A DNA stretch of 43,220 nt. Origin: Akkermansiaceae bacterium. Lineage in GTDB: Bacteria; Verrucomicrobiota; Verrucomicrobiia; Verrucomicrobiales; Akkermansiaceae. The DNA is taken from NCBI GenBank assembly GCA_903888515.1, contig CAISTY010000183.1:1-43220 (forward strand), given 5' to 3'. Both the position numbers and the translations under genes were made by a program. Shown here in pieces: positions 25,001 to 33,358 of the stretch. The first letter of the stretch is position 1. The number at the start of each line of letters is the position of its first letter. Below the pieces are notes generated by a model, which saw nothing but the letters and a program-made list of their open reading frames with translations, was not told the origin of the DNA and made no database searches.

Positions 25001-25710
25001 CCCGCCACGGAACTCCGGTCGTCGGCTCGTCGGACGATGCCAACCCGAACAATACCGTCAACGCGCTCGGCCAAATCCGTTGGGCGGGCTACCGCTCGCT
25101 CACCGATGCGCAGATCGAATCACTCGCCAACAAGATCGTCGCGGAAATCCGCCTCAATGCCAAAACCGACAAGGCACCCAGCCTGTCACTGGGCGAGTTC
25201 ATCAACCGCCGCCTCGGCGCGGCCAGCGAGGTGCACGCCCTCAAGGGCATCCTGCAGACCGCCATCGATCAATCCGGAGTCAACACCGCCAACCACGCCA
25301 AAGACTCGCAAATCAACGCCGTGCCCGCCGCCATCCGCACCACCGGAGTGCCCAATACCGATGCCTTGCTCGGCAACACCGCGGATGGCGCACCGTCGAT
25401 CCTGACCCAGGGCGACCTGCTCACCGGCCTTGCGCCGATCATCACGGTGCGCGGTGATACCTTTACCATCCGCTCCTACGGTGAGTCCCGTACCCCCGAT
25501 GGCAAGTCGGTCATGGCCCGCGTCTGGTGCGAAGCCACCGTGCAGCGCCTGGTCGATTATGTGGATTCCACCAACGTCCCGCAGGACCGGGACCTCAGCG
25601 GCGTGACCAACGACAAAAGCGGAGTGAAAGACCTGAGCCCGACTAACAAAAAATTCGGTCGTCGTTTCATCATCACCTCATTCCGCTGGTTGTCCCCCAC
25701 CGAGGTTTGA
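22057..25710 (+). CDS. Verru_Chthon cassette protein A-like giant pseudopilin
   Basis: A 1217-residue protein. After a basic leader (residues 1-40, with R-V-R-G-G) comes one N-terminal membrane helix, FALVITIMLMVLIAVLAVAM, followed by S-I/V-S-L-R-T-S and a helix of A-x-x-N-A-R-L-G-L-M-L-A-I-G-D-L-Q. This is the type IV pilin-like start, with G-G/F as probable prepilin cleavage site. The rest is a large extracytoplasmic domain rich in Thr, Asn, Gly and Pro. The pattern matches the protein A family of the cassettes described in Verrucomicrobium and Chthoniobacter. Those cassettes usually also carry proteins B, C and D, which are absent here. Its role is unknown; surface assembly or secretion is likely. 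Confidence 0.8.
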   Translation: MKPSGKYQVPSTAFRFAVRRLRGREARVSWLLDRSVRVRGGFALVITIMLMVLIAVLAVAMLSLSVISLRTSGQAQALSVAQNNARLGLMLAIGDLQSSLGPDKAISAKASVVHDTPGQPHMLGAWQGYGWKAPDGAPPVSTTKQTKFLRWLTSSRDLQAREQLAYAASDIGSDTVFLVNSKHTGVLPDINPEIKAQRVPLAVGSMKGGLAYAVADESMKAPVSMEDSKSLDLTGNYAERVAAPAACPKVLHKSLALKTPARVITLGTAEIDLEAEKKEVRARYQDLTTGSYGLLTDPVNGGLKTDLTPLMELGTAVKSADVWVSEGPYFTTNDGAPSWDFLRSYHQLYRRVTSVGTPTILLASNTAELQPITGSVGQIIKPTTASVLPVIAKLQILFSMVSHYHHIGDRVNYHDSQAVPVGNTNHAVPHLVYEAFVTLYNPYDVQIELPSLRVRISDPPVGFQFMKHDLQAARDSWYRQEYASGEFQGLARQHIQTEHNPDARKYFTLHLKGKTTGGTPGGNIKLLPGEVKVFSPYVENNWTWGVETAGGYNPRVFFDWNANTSLGNWDKRSDNQFGVDAISGLDFRAGLQTDHMSYGGGRDSSSRYDFENATGWGWGFLSMRLTDDVTVKCKAQRCVTDVSLPDFRVDLLAGVNTDVASDLLRTYEFKFKDVAVELGSTSVITRRYKNKDILQTPDDPSPGGKSPFAILTMSAKTTRDKRDDSKSWLHNNFNIEGARQDTTKIGNAAQSYDVRLEEVQSYNTYPGVEFDPATGRGFFGAKATSADGVSVVPMYRVPLQPAASLGAWIAGNLITTSQFPRVNYPLGNSHAHPMVPSNGFSAPSPMAAGQKVLDHSYLMNAALWDRFFFSAAADNNSTIFSTKRSRSQVLTDFFTLDKPLLNNRLTPVRTAESATQLATKVNGLPPQEQAQQFARYAMIKNPFNVNSDSVSAWRAILASLRDHSVKGWNNSTFTNADKTAFTRHGTPVVGSSDDANPNNTVNALGQIRWAGYRSLTDAQIESLANKIVAEIRLNAKTDKAPSLSLGEFINRRLGAASEVHALKGILQTAIDQSGVNTANHAKDSQINAVPAAIRTTGVPNTDALLGNTADGAPSILTQGDLLTGLAPIITVRGDTFTIRSYGESRTPDGKSVMARVWCEATVQRLVDYVDSTNVPQDRDLSGVTNDKSGVKDLSPTNKKFGRRFIITSFRWLSPTEV

Positions 25711-25746
25711 CCTATCAGGGATTTCACCTTACGATCACCAGCAATC

Positions 25747-26460
25747 ATGCGTCCCATCCTTTGGCTGCTTCTAACATCCGTAGTGGCGTGCGCCCAGCAA
25801 GCCAAACCGGCGACCCGTGAAGTGACCTTGCGCTTGTTGGCGTTTTACTCCGAGGGTGCCAATCCGGAACTCCACGCCCACGATGCCAAAAACCAGGATC
25901 AACAACCGGGTGCCAAAACCCCGTTGAAAAACTACCTCAACCACGAGACCTCGCAGCTTCGCCTGTTGGGCAATGAGGTCATTTTCACGACCGGCCCGCA
26001 GGCACCCGCCAAGTTAGAGGAACAAGCCGGACGCGTCACCCTGCCGGAAAAAGGCCATCTGTTCTTGTTGTTGTTTTTTCCCGCCGAAAAACCCGGCACC
26101 TATCACATCATGGCCCTCGATGACAGCACCCAGGCATTCCCGCTCGGCTCGTTCCGCGTCTTCAACCTCAGCCGCAACAACATCCGCCTGACACTGGAAA
26201 ATACCGATTACAATTTCAAACCCTCGCAGGTGATGATCATCGACAAGCCCCCGGTGCGGGCTAACAATCACAGCGGCATGAATGCCCATGCCTTCATCAA
26301 TGAAAAATGGCAGCGCATCTGCTCCGGCCTGTGGCCCCACCCCGGACAAAAACGCGACCTCGAAATCTTCTTCGAAAACCCGCAGAGCCAACAAATCGAA
26401 CTCCGCGGCTTCCGCGACATCTCGCCGCCCGTCCCCAATGCCAAAAAAGCGGCTCCATAG
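25747..26460 (+). CDS. Secreted protein of unknown function next to the pseudopilin
   Basis: A 237-residue protein starting MRPILWLLLTSVVACAQQAK, a typical signal peptide with likely cleavage after V-A-C-A. The mature part is predicted mostly beta: EVTLRLLAFYSEG, V-I-F-T-T-G-P-Q, H-L-F-L-L-L-F-F-P, then F-R-V-F-N-L-S-R-N-N-I-R-L and Q-V-M-I-I-D-K-P-P-V. It starts 36 bp after the giant pseudopilin on the same strand, so they are probably co-transcribed. I do not recognise the family. It may be a periplasmic partner of the pseudopilin. Confidence 0.6.
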   Translation: MRPILWLLLTSVVACAQQAKPATREVTLRLLAFYSEGANPELHAHDAKNQDQQPGAKTPLKNYLNHETSQLRLLGNEVIFTTGPQAPAKLEEQAGRVTLPEKGHLFLLLFFPAEKPGTYHIMALDDSTQAFPLGSFRVFNLSRNNIRLTLENTDYNFKPSQVMIIDKPPVRANNHSGMNAHAFINEKWQRICSGLWPHPGQKRDLEIFFENPQSQQIELRGFRDISPPVPNAKKAAP

Positions 26461-26523
26461 GGAGAGCTACAATCCGGCTTGATTGCTTAGGATTTCCTAA
26501 TTAATCTGCGGGCTCGGATCTGG

Positions 26524-27456
26524 GTGATGGCAAAGCGACGCGGCAAGACATCGGCAAGGCGGACGTTGGACAACCAACGGCGGCCGCGGCTATCATTCAT
26601 GGAGATGCTTGGTTTCGTCAACCGGCGGGCACATGAACAGGCAAACCGCCGGACTGACAGGCGGGATCAGAAGTCGATGCCAGCGGTAATCGCGGCAACG
26701 GATGCGGGCGAAGACAGCGGCGGGGTGGAGTGGACGCGGCGCCTGATCCGTTGGTTGACGGCTTTGGTGTTGTTGCCGCTGTGCTGGGTGACGACGTGGA
26801 CTTTCCTCTCGCGGTTTTCACTGGCCACCGAACAGGGGTTCTGGCAAACCGCCAAGTTCTGGTATTTCGCAACCGGCGTACTGGTCATGGCCGGCTGGTT
26901 CTGGTCGGGCCTGTTGCAGCCGTTTTTCCTCTATCTCTATGTGTTGGGCCACGAGTTGACCCACGCGGTGTTCGTGGTGTTTTTCCGTGGCAAGGTGACG
27001 GATTTCCACGTCAGCACCGAAGGCGGATATATCATGACGAACAAGACCAACCTGGTCATCGCCCTGTCTCCGTATTTCGTGCCGATCTGGGCGGTGATCG
27101 GCGCGGTTTTGTATGCGGCGCTGCGGTTTTGCGTGGTGCTCACGCCCGCCTGGGATCTGGCGTTTTACGCGGTGATGGGCGTGACCTGGACTTTTCACAT
27201 GGTGTGGACCGTGTGGATGCTGCCGCGCGACCAACCGGATCTCAAGGAACAAGGGACCTTTCTCTCACTGGTCGTGATCTATCAGGCTAATCTGTTGGTG
27301 CTGGTGGCGTTGTTGTGTCTGGCGGAGAAAGCGCCGCTGGAAAGCGCGCGGGAGTTCGCGCGGGAATGGCTGCGGCATGCCATGACTTGGGGCGACGTGC
27401 TCTGGCGCACGGCGTGGCAGGCAATCTCGGAACTGCGCACCACCGGGAAGTTCTGA
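26524..27456 (+). CDS. Membrane zinc metalloprotease, M50-like
   Basis: The frame gives 310 residues; the start may instead be the ATG at 26677 (MPAVIAATDAGEDSG), because residues 1-51 are very basic and low in complexity. About five or six hydrophobic segments follow. The motif VLGHELTHAVFVVFFRG (HExxH) lies at the end of a membrane helix, and N-K-T-N-L-V-I-A-L-S-P-Y-F-V-P further on resembles the second conserved block (N-x-x-x-A-x-x-P) of site-2 type proteases. It probably cleaves within or at the membrane surface. The substrate is unknown. It is 63 bp behind the secreted-protein gene and may belong to the same transcription unit. Confidence 0.65.
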   Translation: MMAKRRGKTSARRTLDNQRRPRLSFMEMLGFVNRRAHEQANRRTDRRDQKSMPAVIAATDAGEDSGGVEWTRRLIRWLTALVLLPLCWVTTWTFLSRFSLATEQGFWQTAKFWYFATGVLVMAGWFWSGLLQPFFLYLYVLGHELTHAVFVVFFRGKVTDFHVSTEGGYIMTNKTNLVIALSPYFVPIWAVIGAVLYAALRFCVVLTPAWDLAFYAVMGVTWTFHMVWTVWMLPRDQPDLKEQGTFLSLVVIYQANLLVLVALLCLAEKAPLESAREFAREWLRHAMTWGDVLWRTAWQAISELRTTGKF

Positions 27457-27514
27457 TGCCGGGTTGGCGTGTTATTTGATGGTTTCCAGCCCGGAATTCA
27501 GGTTTGCTTCCGAC

Positions 27515-28675
27515 ATGATTGATCTGGATGCCAACGCAACAACGCCACTGCTGCCCGATGTGCTGGATGCAATGCTGCCATGGTTGCGCGAGGGATATGC
27601 AAACCCCTCGGGTACCTATGCGGCGGCCAAACTCGCCCGACAAGCAATCGAGCAGGCCCGCGCCCGGATGGCCGCGTGGATCGGCGCGGAACCGGACGAA
27701 ATCGTCTTTACCGGCGGCGGCACCGAAAGCGTGAACACCGCGCTGCACTCGCTCGACGCACTGACCGGGCCGGGGACCGCCGTGGTCTCGGCCATCGAGC
27801 ACAGCGCCGTGCTGCGATGCGTGGAAAACCTGACTCGTGAGACCCGCTTGGTGCCTGTCGATGCCGGTGGCCGGCTCGACCTAACAGCCTTTGCCAGTGC
27901 GTTGGACGGCGCGGCGTTGGTATCTATCATGGCGGCAAACAATGAAACGGGAGTGATCCAACCGCTGCGCGAAGCGGTGGAGTTGGCACGCGGACGCGGC
28001 TTGCCGGTCCACTCGGATGCCATTCAGGTCGCAGGCAAAATCCCCCTCGCGGTGAAGGACCTCGGGGTGGATCTGCTTTCTCTATCAGCCCACAAATTCC
28101 ACGGTCCCAAGGGCGTCGGCTTGCTTTACGTGCGGCGCGGCCTGCGCTTCGAACCATGGTTGCGCGGCGGCGGACAGGAGGCAGGACGGCGTGCCGGTAC
28201 CGAAAACACCGCCGGCATCGTGGGCATGGCGGCGGCGGCGGCGGCGGTGCAGCGGCATCTGGCGGCAGCGGCGGAGCATCCGTTGGTTTTGCCGCGCGAT
28301 GCTTTCGAGGCCAAGGTTCTAGCGGAAATCCACGGGGTTACCGTGAACGGTGATCGGCAGCACCGCTTGCCCAATACCAGCCACCTGTCCTTCGATTCCT
28401 GCGACGCCGCAGGTCTCCTGATACTGTTAGACGAGGCGGGGGTGGCATGCTCCAGCGGCTCCGCCTGCCTCACGGGTCAAACCCGACCGTCCCACGTCCA
28501 GCTGGCCATGGGCATTCCGGAAACACGGGCGAGAACCAGCCTGCGCATCAGCTTTTCCCTGCTCAACACGCTGGATGATGCGCTGGCCGCTGCCACTGCC
28601 GTGAAGTTGGCGGTCGAAAAACTCAGGCGCGTGCAAGGCCCTGGCGTGGGACCGGTGTGGTTGTATTCTCCCTGA
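27515..28675 (+). CDS. Cysteine desulfurase (NifS/IscS type)
   Basis: The start is placed at the ATG at 27515 (MIDLDANATTPLLPDVLDAM), giving 386 residues. The PLP-fold markers are present: F-T-G-G-G-T-E-S, EHSAVL (His96), A-N-N-E-T-G, V-H-S-D-A-I-Q (Asp168), SAHKFHGPKG (Lys194, Schiff-base Lys), G-G-G-Q-E-x-G-R-R-A-G-T-E-N and ACSSGSACLTG with the catalytic Cys of the S-S-G-S-A-C loop. It removes sulfur from cysteine for FeS clusters or thio-modification. No scaffold or other suf/isc gene is adjacent. The upstream frame is open to a TTG at 27464, but that extension has no conserved features. Confidence 0.93.
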   Translation: MIDLDANATTPLLPDVLDAMLPWLREGYANPSGTYAAAKLARQAIEQARARMAAWIGAEPDEIVFTGGGTESVNTALHSLDALTGPGTAVVSAIEHSAVLRCVENLTRETRLVPVDAGGRLDLTAFASALDGAALVSIMAANNETGVIQPLREAVELARGRGLPVHSDAIQVAGKIPLAVKDLGVDLLSLSAHKFHGPKGVGLLYVRRGLRFEPWLRGGGQEAGRRAGTENTAGIVGMAAAAAAVQRHLAAAAEHPLVLPRDAFEAKVLAEIHGVTVNGDRQHRLPNTSHLSFDSCDAAGLLILLDEAGVACSSGSACLTGQTRPSHVQLAMGIPETRARTSLRISFSLLNTLDDALAAATAVKLAVEKLRRVQGPGVGPVWLYSP

Positions 28676-28687
28676 TAGAACGGAGGC

Positions 28688-30973
28688 TCAGCGTGCCTGG
28701 GGCTTGATGGTTTGGCTCAAATGGAGCAAACGTTTCAGGGGTTTTTGGATCTCCGGTTTGATGGTGCTTTCCTGCGCGGATTTGAGCTGTTTGGTCAGTC
28801 CATCGAGGTTGCGTGATTTCTTGAGGATTTCCTCCATATTGATCTCCACGGTGGTCCGGATATCCGGGTTGCTGGTGGTCGTGATTAAATTGAGAAAGGT
28901 TTCGAATTGTGCGTCATCCGCCATCTGACGCACCGCCAGCAGGGCGCAAACCACCAGCGTCGGCTTGTCGGACGCAACGGTGAATTCCATCATCCGTGGC
29001 AGAATCACCGCTTGGTTGCGCGTGCGCAGCACCTTGCCGATGAGCATTTCCCTGGCACCGAGCGAGAGATCGGTACGCCTGGTGGCGAACTCCGCAATGT
29101 TCAAATCCACATCCGTTCCGTCCGTGGCTTGCGCGAGAATCAAGGCTTTGCCGACGCTTTGGAGTTTCACGTCGGTGCCTTTTGCCAGCAGGGATTCGAG
29201 CAGCAAGCGGAGCTTCGACGCGTCCAATTTCACTACGGTGGTGTCAGGACTTTCCGCTAACACCAACATGTCAGCGAGCCCCTGGATTTCGCGTTTGTGA
29301 CTGATCAATTTCCATAGAAACACACTGGAAATCAGCACCATGATCCCGGAAATCACCGTGATGACGAGCTTGGCCTTGTGGGAGATATGGTGCGGTATGG
29401 GCTTCGGCTTGGCCGCTTTGGTCCTCTGCTGTGTTCCGGTGGCACTGGATGGATCAGGAACCGCGCCAGCCGTGGCGAGGGCTTGGGTTGGTGAATTTGC
29501 CGTAAGTTCCTGTAGCGAATCGTGGACGCTCGGCTTGAATCCTTCGGGGGGGGCAAGAGGTTGCGGAATACTCTGTGTGATGGGGCCCCCATCATTGCCA
29601 GGCCTGCTGGCTTGCGCGGTCTGAACTAATCCTTGCGCATTGGCTTGCGTGCCCGGTGCGACGGCACCGGGGGTACCTCCCGGGATGCGCAAGCGCGGAC
29701 GCGGCGGCCCCAGAACCGGCTTGGGGATGCCGGTGCTCATGACGGGATTGGAACCCCGGTCATTCTGCAGGAAAACCGACAGCGCATCCCGCGCGGATTC
29801 CGGGCGATCCTGCGGCAAGCGGTTGAGATGCCACATGATCCATTCGCACGCCCAAACAGGAATGCCCGCACGCGTTTCCTGCAGCGGTTTGACCGTGTGG
29901 TCCAAATGCGCCTGCATCACCTCGTTGCCCGTCTTGCCATCAAACGGATAAACCCCGGTGAGCGCTTGGTAATACACGCATCCCATCGAATACATGTCCG
30001 ATCGCGCATCCAGTGGCGCCCGCTCGAATTGCTCGGGCGGCATGAAAAAAATCGAACCGAAAACCGATTCAAGAGAATCCAAATTCTGTTGGGTTTGCGA
30101 CTGCGCCAAGGTGGCCAGTCCGAAGTCCACGATTTTCACTTGGAATTTCCCCGAGGGCAGCCAGTTGAGCATCAAATTCGACGGTTTGAGGTCGCTATGG
30201 ATCAGATTGAGTTCCTGTGCCGCGATCAGGGCCTCCTGGGTTTGCATGGCGAGTTCGCGGAAATCCGCCCACGTCAGCGGTGCCCGTTCGATCAATTCGT
30301 CAAGCGTCTTGCCGCTGATCAACTCCATCACCACGAATGGGCCATCCTGGTCCGAACCAACGTCATAAACGGTCACAATGTGCGGGTGCTGGAGCGCCGC
30401 CAAGGCCCCGGCTTCCTTGATCAGTTGCCGCATGGATTCCTGCTGCAATTCAACATCATCACCGGCGGGCGAGATGCGCTTGATAGCCACTTCGCGGCCC
30501 ATCCGCTTGTCAAAGCCGCGATACACCGCACCCAGTCCCCCTTGGCCGATTTTCCCCCGGATTTCGTAACGATCTTCCATCCGTTCTTCCGTGGTCTTGC
30601 GTTCGATCGCGTACCGGATCGCGCGCGACAGCAACCGGCCGTCGAACTGCCCCTTGACCAGGAAGTCCTGCGCACCGCCATGCACGGCCTTTGCGGCCAG
30701 TTGCTCGTCGTCGAGACCGGTGAGCAGGATGACGGGGATGTGCGGGGCATGTTCCCGTACACGTACGAAGGTCTCCCATCCCTGCGAATCCGGCAGTGAC
30801 AGGTCCAGCAGCACCACTTCGGTCTCCGGCCCGATGGCGGACAGCCCCTCCCGCAGGCAGTCCCGCCGTTCCAACTGAAAAGAATTCGGAGCGGCCGAGT
30901 CGAGCAGGCGGCTCGCAATCAGGAAATCATCCTCGTCGTCTTCAATCATCAGAACATGTATAAGCTTCTCCAT
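28688..30973 (-). CDS. Response regulator fused to Ser/Thr kinase with a membrane helix
   Basis: A 761-residue protein. Residues 1-125 are a receiver domain: VLMIEDDEDD, V-V-L-L-D-L-S-L-P-D-S (phospho-Asp), L-L-T-G and Lys in F-L-V-K-G-Q. Residues 133-405 are a Hanks-type kinase: Y-E-I-R-G-K-I-G-Q-G-G-L-G-A-V-Y, V-A-I-K, HSDLKPSNLMLN (HRD has become HSD), V-D-F-G-L-A and M-P-P-E-Q. A Pro/Gln-rich linker is followed by one membrane segment (LVITVISGIMVLISSVFLWK) and a helical C-terminus with HEAT-like turns. It should couple a His-Asp phosphorelay to Ser/Thr phosphorylation. It is the last gene of the operon after the histidine kinase and the single receiver. Confidence 0.88.
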   Translation of the reverse strand: MEKLIHVLMIEDDEDDFLIASRLLDSAAPNSFQLERRDCLREGLSAIGPETEVVLLDLSLPDSQGWETFVRVREHAPHIPVILLTGLDDEQLAAKAVHGGAQDFLVKGQFDGRLLSRAIRYAIERKTTEERMEDRYEIRGKIGQGGLGAVYRGFDKRMGREVAIKRISPAGDDVELQQESMRQLIKEAGALAALQHPHIVTVYDVGSDQDGPFVVMELISGKTLDELIERAPLTWADFRELAMQTQEALIAAQELNLIHSDLKPSNLMLNWLPSGKFQVKIVDFGLATLAQSQTQQNLDSLESVFGSIFFMPPEQFERAPLDARSDMYSMGCVYYQALTGVYPFDGKTGNEVMQAHLDHTVKPLQETRAGIPVWACEWIMWHLNRLPQDRPESARDALSVFLQNDRGSNPVMSTGIPKPVLGPPRPRLRIPGGTPGAVAPGTQANAQGLVQTAQASRPGNDGGPITQSIPQPLAPPEGFKPSVHDSLQELTANSPTQALATAGAVPDPSSATGTQQRTKAAKPKPIPHHISHKAKLVITVISGIMVLISSVFLWKLISHKREIQGLADMLVLAESPDTTVVKLDASKLRLLLESLLAKGTDVKLQSVGKALILAQATDGTDVDLNIAEFATRRTDLSLGAREMLIGKVLRTRNQAVILPRMMEFTVASDKPTLVVCALLAVRQMADDAQFETFLNLITTTSNPDIRTTVEINMEEILKKSRNLDGLTKQLKSAQESTIKPEIQKPLKRLLHLSQTIKPQAR

Positions 30974-30994
30974 GGCGGCTATTCTATTAGGGTT

Positions 30995-31441
30995 TCATTC
31001 GCCATGCGGCGGAAGTTTGACGATCTTGAACCAGTAGTTTCCCAGCTCCGTAACCAGTTCCACCAGCTTGGGAAACGTCACGGGCTTCTGGACGTACGAG
31101 TTGACCCCCAGATCGTAGGATCGCAGGATGTCCTCGTCGGCCGCAGAGGTCGTGAGCACGACCACGGGGATGGCGCGCAAGAGCGGGTCAGCCTTGATCT
31201 CGCGCAGCGCTTCGCGGCCGTCCTTGCGGGGCATGTTGAGGTCGAGCAGGATCAGGTCAGGCCGGTGCGCCTGTTCATATGGCGGCCGGCGCTGTAGGTA
31301 ATCCATCAACTCCTCGCCGTTGTTCACGATCGTCAATTCGTTGGCCAGATGCGCTTGCGCAAAGGCCTTCCGAACCAGCATCTGGTCCTCGGGATCGTCT
31401 TCCGCCATCAGCAACTGGATCATGGGGCAGTTTAGGTTCAT
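30995..31441 (-). CDS. Single-domain response regulator (Rcp1-like)
   Basis: The start is placed at the ATG at 31439-31441 (MNLNCPMIQLLMAEDDPED), with GGAG 11 bases upstream. The 148-residue product is only a receiver: E-D-D-P-E-D-Q, I-L-L-D-L-N-M-P-R-K-D-G (phospho-Asp), V-L-T-T-S and Lys in Y-V-Q-K-P-V-T-F, with no output domain. The N-G-E-E-L-M-D-Y-L-Q and P-K-L-V-E-L blocks are typical of Rcp1-like regulators paired with PAS or phytochrome kinases. It lies 8 bp after the kinase stop and 21 bp before the fused regulator/kinase, so it probably relays phosphate between them. Confidence 0.9.
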   Translation of the reverse strand: MNLNCPMIQLLMAEDDPEDQMLVRKAFAQAHLANELTIVNNGEELMDYLQRRPPYEQAHRPDLILLDLNMPRKDGREALREIKADPLLRAIPVVVLTTSAADEDILRSYDLGVNSYVQKPVTFPKLVELVTELGNYWFKIVKLPPHGE

Positions 31442-31449
31442 ATCGCGTT

Positions 31450-33075
31450 TCACTCCTTCATGTTGTCATGTCTCATGGGCAATTCCAGTCGGAAAGTCGC
31501 GCCGTCGCCCAGCCGGCCTTCGGCCGTGATTCGGCCGCCGTGCCGCTCCACGATGCGGCGGCAAACCGCGAGGCCGATCCCGGTGCCCTCGTACTGCTGG
31601 CGCCCATGCAGACGCTGGAACAAGCCGAAAATGCGCTCGGCAAACCGCGGCTCGAAGCCGATGCCGTGATCTTCGACGCAGAGCACCGCGCGGTTGGCGT
31701 TTTTATCGACCTCCAGCGCCTTGACCTGGACGACCGGCGCTTCGCCGGGCTTCCGGAACTTGAGCGCGTTGGCGATCAGGTTCTGAAAGATTTGGCGCAT
31801 CTGGGTCGCGTCGGCGTTCAGCGCGGGCAGTGGCTCGACGGTCACCGTGCCGCCCGATTCCTTCAGCCGCGCGTCGAGATCCTCCAGAACCTCCCGCAGC
31901 GTCTCGTTCAGATCCACGGGCGCGAAGGGCTTGGCACGCGTCGCGATGCGCGACAGTTGCAAAAGATCGTTGATGAGCGTCTGCATGCGCTTGACGGCCG
32001 CCATGATGTGGTCCAGATAATCGTGCCCGTCCGCGCTGACAGCCGCACCGCACTCCTGCACGAGCAGGCCGCCGAAGGCCGAGATCTTGCGCAACGGTTC
32101 CTGCAAATCGTGTGACGCCACATACGCGAACTCCTCGAGTTCGCGCTTGGAACTCTGCAGATCCTGCAACGCCGTCTTGAGCCGGGCTTCCGTCAACTTG
32201 CGCCCCGTGATGTCAACGTGGCATCCGACCATGCGGACGGCGGATCCATCCGGAGCCCACTCGATCACGCGGCCAGCGCAAATCACCCACACGGCGGATC
32301 CGTTTCTGTGACGATAGCGGACCTCGTTGTAGAACGGCTCGCTGCCGCGACTCCTGACGTGTCGTTCGAAATTCTCCAACACGCCCGGCAGATCTTCCGC
32401 GAAGATGAGCTTCTGCCACGTCTCCGGGGCATTGGGCAGCTCGTGGTCCTCGTAGCCGAACATCTTCTTGAAGGTCGGGCTCAAATACTCGGTGCCCGCC
32501 GCGAGGTTCCAATCCCAGTAGCCGGACAGTGTCGATTCGAGAATGTCCCCGAGGATCCGTTCGTTGTCGCGCAACGGCTTGATGCCGATCCGTTCCGCCG
32601 AAACGTCGCGGAAGATCAGGACGACGCCCGCCATGGTACCTGTGCCGTCGCGCACCGGCACCGCGCTGTCCGCGATGGCTCGTTCGGTGCCATCTCGTGC
32701 AATCAAGAGCGTGTGTTGGTCGGCAAGCCCGGCGACGGCACCTTCCCGAACGACCTTGTCGATCGGATTCTCGACCTCCCGGCGGTCTTGCTCGTTGATG
32801 ACCTTGAACACCTCGTGTACCATCCGGCCCGCCGCCTCGGCTTCGGTCCATCCCGTCAGGCTTTCGGCCATCCGGTTCATCTGCTGGACGCGGCCCTGCA
32901 GGTCCGTCACGATAACCCCGTCTCCGATTCCACACAGGATCGTGCGGAACCTTTGCTCCACCGCGGTCAGAACAGCCACCCGCAACTTGAGGTGGTCGTT
33001 CTCTGCGGCCAATGGCCCCACTACAGCCGGATGGTCCGGCCGGGCTCTCGGCCCGCTCGGGTCAGAAGCGCTCAT
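31450..33075 (-). CDS. PAS-PAS soluble sensor histidine kinase
   Basis: The start is placed at the ATG at 33073-33075 (MSASDPSGPRARPD), giving 541 residues. Two PAS domains (about 50-170: G-D-G-V-I-V-T-D-L-Q-G-R-V; about 185-310, with a C-terminal P-A-C segment ending G-C-H-V-D-I-T-G-R-K) precede HisKA with YVASHDLQEPLRKISAF (phospho-His) and HATPase_c with N-L-I-A-N-A-L-K-F, VEDHGIGFE, F-G-L-F-Q-R-L-H and G-T-G-I-G-L-A-V. There is no membrane helix, so it senses a cytoplasmic signal, possibly redox or light through PAS cofactors. It heads the operon with the two response-regulator genes. The open frame extends 38 codons upstream without conservation. Confidence 0.92.
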   Translation of the reverse strand: MSASDPSGPRARPDHPAVVGPLAAENDHLKLRVAVLTAVEQRFRTILCGIGDGVIVTDLQGRVQQMNRMAESLTGWTEAEAAGRMVHEVFKVINEQDRREVENPIDKVVREGAVAGLADQHTLLIARDGTERAIADSAVPVRDGTGTMAGVVLIFRDVSAERIGIKPLRDNERILGDILESTLSGYWDWNLAAGTEYLSPTFKKMFGYEDHELPNAPETWQKLIFAEDLPGVLENFERHVRSRGSEPFYNEVRYRHRNGSAVWVICAGRVIEWAPDGSAVRMVGCHVDITGRKLTEARLKTALQDLQSSKRELEEFAYVASHDLQEPLRKISAFGGLLVQECGAAVSADGHDYLDHIMAAVKRMQTLINDLLQLSRIATRAKPFAPVDLNETLREVLEDLDARLKESGGTVTVEPLPALNADATQMRQIFQNLIANALKFRKPGEAPVVQVKALEVDKNANRAVLCVEDHGIGFEPRFAERIFGLFQRLHGRQQYEGTGIGLAVCRRIVERHGGRITAEGRLGDGATFRLELPMRHDNMKE

Positions 33076-33358
33076 GATGCACGATCTCCGCAAGGGGCAG
33101 CCGCGGCCGCGAAGCCGGGCGCTCGTCCGGCCACCCGATGGCCAGCAAGCCCCGAAGGTGAAAACCTCATCAATACCGCAACCGACCAAGGGGTTGGTCC
33201 GGCGGAATCATGCGCGAAAATTTGGGATTTCGTCAGAATCATTCGGAAATTCCTCAAGCGCGAAAATAGCTTTCTGCCCCACTTTGCCAAGGATTCTTTT
33301 GGAAAATGTTAGCCTCGAAAGGAAAACAGGAAACCGCGAAACGCACGCAAACCCTCCA

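Noticed and set aside
22093-27508. Shared ATTCAGGTTTGC near 22093 and 27496
   Set aside because: A 12-base match is expected many times by chance in 43 kb.
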